From Nocardioides sediminis (lineage in GTDB: Bacteria > Actinomycetota > Actinomycetes > Propionibacteriales > Nocardioidaceae): DNA of 64,000 nt. The DNA lies in contig NZ_PZYZ01000001.1 in the NCBI RefSeq assembly GCF_003047295.1, positions 558,001-622,000 on the forward strand, in the 5' to 3' direction. A program made the position numbers and the translations under genes. The stretch's first letter is position 1. Each line of letters starts with the position of its first letter. Below, piece by piece: positions 59,795-64,000 of this stretch. Under the pieces are notes generated by a model. That model was not told where the DNA came from. It searched no databases and worked only from the letters and a program-made list of their open reading frames with translations.

Positions 59795-60231
59795 CGTGCT
59801 TCCTCCATCAGTCGGGCGAACCGCGCGGCGGTCTCCTCGAGCACCTCGGCGAAGACGGCGAGGCGCTCGCGGGGCACCTCGTCGAAGAGCCGCTGAGCCA
59901 GGTCCTCGTGGCTGCGGACGAGGTCCGCGATCGCCCGGCGGCCCTTCTCGGTCGGCGTCACCAGCGTGGCGCGGCGGTCGGCGGGGTGGGGTTCCCTCGT
60001 GACGTGCCCGCTCGTGACGAGCCCGTCGACGAGGCCGGTCACGTTGCGCGGGGTGACGTCCAGCGCCACCGCAAGCGCTTGCTGCGTGCTCGGACCTGCC
60101 TGTCCCAGGACCCACAGCAGGTGGACCCGCGAGGTGGTCAGGCCCTCGTCCCGCTCGAAGCGCGCGAGGTCGGCTTGCACGAGCGTCGACAGGAGGAGCA
60201 CCCGGTCGAGCACCACGGTCAGGTCGGTCAT
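59791..60231 (-). CDS. MarR family transcriptional regulator
   Basis: A 146-residue winged-helix regulator. It has the dimer helices at each end, STQQALAVALDVTPRNVTGLVDGLV as the helix-turn-helix (about residues 50-75) and the wing DRRATLVTPTEKG with the conserved DxR. It likely represses its own operon with the membrane protein behind it and responds to a small ligand. The start at Met 60231 is preferred because a TACATT -10 box ends 6 bp upstream; an in-frame Met at 60252 (7 codons longer) is the alternative. Confidence 0.88.
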   Translation of the reverse strand: MTDLTVVLDRVLLLSTLVQADLARFERDEGLTTSRVHLLWVLGQAGPSTQQALAVALDVTPRNVTGLVDGLVTSGHVTREPHPADRRATLVTPTEKGRRAIADLVRSHEDLAQRLFDEVPRERLAVFAEVLEETAARFARLMEEAR

Positions 60232-60237
60232 ATGATG

Positions 60238-60243
60238 AATGTA
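60238..60243 (-). promoter_or_regulatory. -10 box of the MarR operon (leaderless)
   Basis: On the minus strand TACATT lies 6 bp before the ATG at 60231, and GTGACG-like bases sit 16-17 bp further upstream. The surrounding AT-rich stretch (60230-60255) is the likely MarR operator as well. Confidence 0.45.
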
Positions 60244-60311
60244 CTTCACCATGAACGAGCGTCACGAATTCGTCCTGAGCCGGGCCGAGCGGGTCCGGCG
60301 AGGACCGGGGA

Positions 60312-60968
60312 TCAGCCGGTGCGGACCGCCTCGAGCACCACGACGCACCAGCGGCCGACGCGCTCGGCGTCGCCCGTGCCCGTCATCCGGCAGGCGAGCC
60401 ACGTGTCGCCGACGAGCCCCTGGTAGGTCGTGTGCTTGTCGCGCCCGTCCGTGCAGGTGACGACCACCGCGGGGGAGCCGATCTCGGGGACGTCCTTGGG
60501 GGTGCAGTCGCCCCGGCCGGCCTCCCGGGCCCACCGCCGCGCGCTGTCCCGGCCCACCGGCGTGCCGAAGACCCAGGCCGAGGCGGTGGTGTCACCGGCG
60601 GTGACCGAGCAGCCCCACTCGTTGGCGACCGAGTCGGTGCCCGGCACCCGCGCCCCCGGACGCCACGCGACGGGGTCGTCGGCCGTCTCCGTGCCGATCG
60701 CCAGCGCCGCCGACTCGGCCGCGATGCGCCCGCAGAAGGGTGCCCGCACGACGGCGAGGTCCTCGCGGTCGTAGTCGGCCAGCGGGGTCGCGCTCGCCAC
60801 CGGCGCGGGGGACGGCGCCTCCGCGGTCTCCTCGAGCGGGTCGGCCACGAGGACCGCTCGGCCCAGCACGATCGCCAGCGCGGTGACCACGACGGCGACG
60901 GCTCCCAGGAGCGCGACCGTGACCCGGCCGCGGCGCGGACGGGGCGTCGTACGGCGCCTGCTGCTCAC
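60312..60968 (-). CDS. Membrane-anchored hypothetical protein
   Basis: A 218-residue protein with an Arg-rich start, one hydrophobic helix (about residues 16-42, [20 protein letters not shown] region) and an extracytoplasmic domain with five cysteines (FCGRI, WGCSV, GDCTP, TCTDG, ACRMT, WCVVV; six counted with the last) that may form disulphides. There is no lipobox cysteine after the helix. It is loosely like DUF3558-type envelope proteins, but I do not assign that. The GTG is 6 bp after a TAGGGT box on the minus strand. It diverges from ftsE. Confidence 0.65.
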   Translation of the reverse strand: MSSRRRTTPRPRRGRVTVALLGAVAVVVTALAIVLGRAVLVADPLEETAEAPSPAPVASATPLADYDREDLAVVRAPFCGRIAAESAALAIGTETADDPVAWRPGARVPGTDSVANEWGCSVTAGDTTASAWVFGTPVGRDSARRWAREAGRGDCTPKDVPEIGSPAVVVTCTDGRDKHTTYQGLVGDTWLACRMTGTGDAERVGRWCVVVLEAVRTG

Positions 60969-60974
60969 CCGGTC

Positions 60975-60980
60975 ACCCTA
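60975..60980 (-). promoter_or_regulatory. -10 box of the anchored hypothetical gene (leaderless)
   Basis: TAGGGT on the minus strand ends 6 bp before the GTG at 60968. No ribosome site and no clear -35 are seen. Confidence 0.45.
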
Positions 60981-61023
60981 GATGTGACGTCCGTCGGGCC
61001 GGCCGGGGCCGGGGCGCGCCGAA

Positions 61024-61053
61024 TCGGGACGGTTGGGCGACGGCGCGTAGCCT
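61024..61053 (+). promoter_or_regulatory. Promoter of ftsE (leaderless)
   Basis: TCGGGA (61024-61029), an 18-bp spacer and TAGCCT (61048-61053) lie 7 bp before the GTG of ftsE, with no ribosome site. It faces away from the minus-strand hypothetical promoter. Confidence 0.5.
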
Positions 61054-61060
61054 CGCACCC

Positions 61061-61750
61061 GTGATTCGCTTCGACCAGGTCACCAAGACCTACCCCGGAC
61101 ACCCCCACGCGGCGCTCGACCAGGTCTCGGTCGACGTCGAGAAGGGTGAGTTCGTCTTCCTCGTGGGCTCGTCGGGCTCGGGCAAGTCGACCTTCCTGCG
61201 GCTGGTGCTGCGCGAGTACCGCCCGACCTCGGGACGGGTGTACGTCGCGGGCAAGGAGATCAACCGGCTGGCGAGCTGGAAGGTCCCGCGGCTGCGTCGC
61301 GAGATCGGCACCGTCTTCCAGGACTTCCGCCTGCTCACCAACAAGACGGTGAGCGAGAACGTCGCCTTCGCGCTCCAGGTCATCGGCAAGTCCCGCAGCG
61401 ACATCGCCACCCTCGTCCCCGAGACGCTGGAGATGGTCGGCCTCGAGAGCAAGGGCGAGCGGATGCCCGACGAGCTCTCGGGTGGTGAGCAGCAGCGCGT
61501 CGCGATCGCGCGAGCCTTCGTCAACCGCCCGATGATCCTCATCGCCGACGAGCCGACCGGCAACCTGGACCCCACCACCTCGGTCGGCATCATGAAGCTG
61601 CTCGACCGCATCAACCGCACCGGGACCACGGTGATCATGGCCACCCACGATGCCGGGATCGTCGACCAGATGCGCAAGCGCGTCATCGAGCTCGAGGACG
61701 GTCGCGTGGTGCGCGACCAGGTCCAGGGCGTCTACGGCATCCAGAACTGA
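61061..61750 (+). CDS. ftsE: Cell division ATP-binding protein FtsE
   Basis: A 229-residue ABC ATPase of the division complex FtsEX. It has Walker [11 protein letters not shown] near residue 35, the Q-loop VFQDFRLL, signature [14 protein letters not shown], Walker [13 protein letters not shown] and the switch ATHDAGIV. The opening [12 protein letters not shown] and length match FtsE. It does not transport but drives conformational changes through FtsX that activate a peptidoglycan hydrolase. It forms an operon with ftsX and the M23 peptidase. Confidence 0.95.
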   Translation: MIRFDQVTKTYPGHPHAALDQVSVDVEKGEFVFLVGSSGSGKSTFLRLVLREYRPTSGRVYVAGKEINRLASWKVPRLRREIGTVFQDFRLLTNKTVSENVAFALQVIGKSRSDIATLVPETLEMVGLESKGERMPDELSGGEQQRVAIARAFVNRPMILIADEPTGNLDPTTSVGIMKLLDRINRTGTTVIMATHDAGIVDQMRKRVIELEDGRVVRDQVQGVYGIQN

Positions 61751-61754
61751 TCCC

Positions 61755-61787
61755 CGCGCGCACCGCGCGCCCGTCTGAACGTCTGAA
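61755..61787. repeat. Small hairpin and tandem octamer between ftsE and ftsX
   Basis: CGCGCG-cac-CGCGCG (61755-61769) can form a 6-bp hairpin 5 bp after the ftsE stop, and CGTCTGAA is repeated exactly at 61772-61779 and 61780-61787 just before the GAGAG ribosome site of ftsX. It may tune the ratio of FtsE to FtsX; this is inference. Confidence 0.5.
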
Positions 61788-61795
61788 AGAGAGCA

Positions 61796-62707
61796 ATGCA
61801 GCTTCGCTACGTCTTCTCCGAGCTCGGCCAGGGGTTGCGGCGCAACCTGTCCATGCACCTCGCGGTGGTGCTGACGCTCTTCGTCTCGCTGACCCTGGTC
61901 GGCCTCGGCGTGCTGTTCAACCAGCAGGCCACCAAGGCGGCCGAGCACTGGGGCAGCCAGCTCCAGATCACGGTCTTCCTGTGCCGGGCCGACGACGGCA
62001 ACCCGGCGTGCGCCGGCGAGGTCACCGACGCCCAGCGCAGCGAGATCGAGACGGTCGTCCAGGAGAACCCCGAGGTCGCGGACTACCACTTCGAGAGCAA
62101 GGAGGTGGCGTTCGAGAAGGTCAAGGAGCTGCTCGGGCCCGAGCGCTTCGAGGGCCCCAACCCGGCGGCCACCGCCGAGGACCTGCCGGAGTCGATGTGG
62201 ATCGAGCTCGAGGACCCCGAGGAGTACCGCGGCATCACCAGCGCGGTGGAGGGGCTCGACGGCGTCTCGCAGGTGCGTGACATGAGACAGGTGATCGCGC
62301 CGATCATCGGCTCGATCAACATGCTCCAGTGGGTCGCGCTCGGCACCGCCGGCTTCCTCGTCTTCGCCGCCCTGCTCCTGGTCGGCAACACCATCCGGCT
62401 GGCGGCCTTCGCCCGGCGCAAGGAGATCGGCATCATGCGGCTGGTGGGCGCCTCGACGCTCTACATCGCGCTGCCCTTCCTCCTCGAGGCGCTGGTCACC
62501 GCGCTCATCGGCGTGCTGCTCGCGGCGGGTGCCCTGGCGGCCTTCATGTACTTCGGCATCGAGCAGCGCGGCAACGACCAGCTCAAGTTCATGCCGTGGA
62601 TCGGCATGGAGGAGTACGTCGTGGCGCTGGGCGCCGTGGCGCTGCTCGGGCCGCTGCTCACCGTGATCCCGACACTCGTGCTGACGAGGAAATACCTCAA
62701 AGTCTGA
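61796..62707 (+). CDS. ftsX: Cell division protein FtsX
   Basis: A 303-residue permease-like protein with four helices (near residues 20-42, 178-200, 220-245 and 270-295) and a large extracellular loop between the first two. The opening LRYVFSELGQGLRRNLSMHLAV is typical of actinobacterial FtsX. The loop contains two cysteines (FLCRADD and PACAGE) that may form a disulphide, as in mycobacterial FtsX. The cytoplasmic segment RLAAFARRKEIGIMRLVGAS is the FtsX/MacB coupling motif. The extracellular loop should bind the coiled coil of the peptidase encoded next. Confidence 0.95.
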   Translation: MQLRYVFSELGQGLRRNLSMHLAVVLTLFVSLTLVGLGVLFNQQATKAAEHWGSQLQITVFLCRADDGNPACAGEVTDAQRSEIETVVQENPEVADYHFESKEVAFEKVKELLGPERFEGPNPAATAEDLPESMWIELEDPEEYRGITSAVEGLDGVSQVRDMRQVIAPIIGSINMLQWVALGTAGFLVFAALLLVGNTIRLAAFARRKEIGIMRLVGASTLYIALPFLLEALVTALIGVLLAAGALAAFMYFGIEQRGNDQLKFMPWIGMEEYVVALGAVALLGPLLTVIPTLVLTRKYLKV

Positions 62708-62762
62708 TTCCCGCGGGATACCTTCGGTCCGTTCTCTTCCCCGAACGACCAAAGGCTTCCCG

Positions 62763-64000
62763 GTGCGATCCTTCCCCCGTACCGCTCGCCGGCGCATGGC
62801 CGCAGCGTCCGTCGCTGCCGCCCTGCTGGTGGGCACCGTGTCCGTCCCGTACGCGTCCGCCGACGACCTCAAGGACAAGCAGCGCAAGGTCGAGAAGAGC
62901 ATCGGCCACGCGCACGACGACCTCGAGCACTCCAGCGAGCGCCTGCAGGCCGCGAGCGCGCGGCTCGAGGCGGCCCGCTCCCAGCTCGCCACCGCGCGCA
63001 GCCAGCTCGCCACCGCCCGGGGCCGGCTCGCCGTCGCCGAGGAGCGGGACGCGCAGATGCAGGCCGCGCTCGTGCAGGCCGAGGCCGACCTGGCGACCGC
63101 CGAGGCCGAGCTGGCCGCCGGCCGCCAGCACATGGACGAGCAGGCCGACGTGGTCGCCGGCACCGTGTCCGACATCTACATGGAGGGTGACCCGCAGCTG
63201 CTGGCCTTCTCCTCGATGCTCGAGTCCGCCTCCACCGACGACCTGACCCGTCACGAGGAGGTGCGCGACGTGATCATCGGTCGCGAGTCGCGCGCCTTCG
63301 ACGCGCTGCACGCCGCCGAGGTGCTGCTCGAGGTGCGCGAGCGCCAGGTCGAGGAGGCGCGCGACGAGGTGGCGGTCAAGCGGCAGGAGGCGGCCGACAA
63401 CCTGGTCGTCAAGCAGGAGCTGGAGAGCGAGGCCGAGGCCGCCAAGGCCTCCGTGGCCGCGCTCGTGGGGGAGCGGTCCTCGGCGCGGGCCGAGGCCAGC
63501 AAGGCCCGCGCTGCCGACGTGCGCCAGCTCAAGCAGCTCGAGCGGGAGGCCGCCCACATCGAGGAGATGCTGCGCAAGCGGGCCGCGGCCGCGCTCGCCC
63601 GGGCCCGGGCCAAGGCCGCCGCGCAGGGCCGCAGCGTCCCCACCGGCGGCACCCTGATGATGCCCGTCGGCGGCGGGATCACCTCACCGTTCGGCTTCCG
63701 CACGCACCCGATCTACGGCTACTGGGGCCTCCACGACGGCACCGACTTCGGCGGCGGGTGCGGCCAGCCCATCCACGCGGCCGAGTCGGGTCGCGTCGTG
63801 TCGTCGTACTGGAGCGACGTCTACGGCCGCCGGCTCATCGTCGACCACGGGGCGCTCAACGGCGCCGGCGTCGCGACGATCTACAACCACGCGAGCAGCT
63901 ACACCGTGGGCACCGGCGCGCAGGTGCAGCGCGGCCAGGTCATCGGGTACGTCGGCGACACCGGCTGGTCCACCGCCTGCCACCTGCACTTCACGGTGAT
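62763..64000 (+). CDS. M23 peptidase with N-terminal coiled coil (3' end beyond window)
   Basis: The frame is open from GTG 62763 to the end of the window (412 codons seen). A signal peptide covers about residues 1-35 (PYASA before DD). Residues about 40-290 are Ala/Glu/Arg/Lys-rich heptads forming a long coiled coil. A LytM (M23) domain then begins (PVGGGITSPFGFRTHP), with zinc motif HDGTD (His324, Asp328) and HLH (His407, His409). All visible metal ligands are kept, so it should be an active endopeptidase. It directly follows ftsX, so it is probably the hydrolase controlled by FtsEX, in the role of PcsB, EnvC or mycobacterial RipC. smpB would be expected next. Confidence 0.88.
   Translation, partial: MRSFPRTARRRMAAASVAAALLVGTVSVPYASADDLKDKQRKVEKSIGHAHDDLEHSSERLQAASARLEAARSQLATARSQLATARGRLAVAEERDAQMQAALVQAEADLATAEAELAAGRQHMDEQADVVAGTVSDIYMEGDPQLLAFSSMLESASTDDLTRHEEVRDVIIGRESRAFDALHAAEVLLEVRERQVEEARDEVAVKRQEAADNLVVKQELESEAEAAKASVAALVGERSSARAEASKARAADVRQLKQLEREAAHIEEMLRKRAAAALARARAKAAAQGRSVPTGGTLMMPVGGGITSPFGFRTHPIYGYWGLHDGTDFGGGCGQPIHAAESGRVVSSYWSDVYGRRLIVDHGALNGAGVATIYNHASSYTVGTGAQVQRGQVIGYVGDTGWSTACHLHFTV

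Noticed and set aside
1..64000. tRNA, rRNA, CRISPR arrays, insertion sequences or prophage genes
   Set aside because: I looked for tRNA-like arms, spaced identical repeats and transposase or integrase motifs and saw none that were convincing. The ssrA gene often found after smpB would lie beyond the right edge.

Overview
The window looks like a chromosomal segment of a high-GC actinobacterium, most likely Nocardioides or another member of the Nocardioidaceae. The clues are very high GC, heavy use of GTG starts, long chains of genes joined by 4-bp ATGA/GTGA overlaps, several genes apparently read from leaderless transcripts with TAGNNT-type -10 boxes, and the actinobacterial order prfB-ftsE-ftsX-peptidase at the right end. 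The genus is an inference from gene content. I saw no tRNA, rRNA, CRISPR array, insertion sequence or prophage.

Positions 1-30257 form a large surface-polysaccharide locus. A plus-strand run (1-12605) carries a UDP-sugar dehydrogenase (cut by the window edge), a GT4 glycosyltransferase, an asparagine synthetase-type amidotransferase, a two-domain oxidoreductase, a heparinase II/III-like protein, a Wzx-type flippase, a GT2 glycosyltransferase, a pyruvyltransferase and a methyltransferase. After a short minus-strand pair (PAP2 phosphatase, RmlC-like epimerase), a second plus-strand run (13990-21268) encodes a sugar C-methyltransferase, glucose-1-phosphate cytidylyltransferase, a GmhB-GmhA fusion, a glycosyltransferase, a rhamnose 4-epimerase-like protein, an HddC-like nucleotidyltransferase and an HddA-like kinase. 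Together these imply an activated heptose and a branched or deoxy sugar. Minus-strand genes 21270-25698 supply a beta-helix protein, a Wzy/O-antigen-ligase-like protein and a Wzz-like chain-length protein. A last plus-strand set (25918-30257) pairs a PIG-L deacetylase, a PLP enzyme, an epimerase and a DUF4910/M28-like protein.

Positions 30366-44572 are more general: a 1624-residue NAD-glutamate dehydrogenase, an ABC exporter, an SDR, a non-homologous end-joining block (ku diverging from a separate ligase and a separate polymerase, with an L,D-transpeptidase-like gene between those two), a small membrane protein, and an OmpR-type two-component pair whose kinase has a degenerate ATPase domain.

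Positions 44684-49225 (minus strand) form a probable neutral-lipid operon: an NAD(P)-dependent fatty-acyl-reductase-like SDR, a 695-residue protein whose C-terminal half resembles cyanobacterial acyl-ACP reductase, and a WS/DGAT acyltransferase. Positions 49440-54037 hold a compact Tad pilus locus (tadA, tadB, tadC, pilin, TadE/TadG-like proteins). It is followed by a phosphoribosyltransferase-hydrolase fusion, a Cys-rich copper-binding-type protein and two tandem paralogous secreted proteins.

The right end has prfB, a minus-strand MarR regulator with a membrane protein, a membrane-anchored hypothetical protein, then ftsE, ftsX and an M23 peptidase with a long coiled coil that runs off the window. 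These three are a likely cell-division peptidoglycan-hydrolase module.
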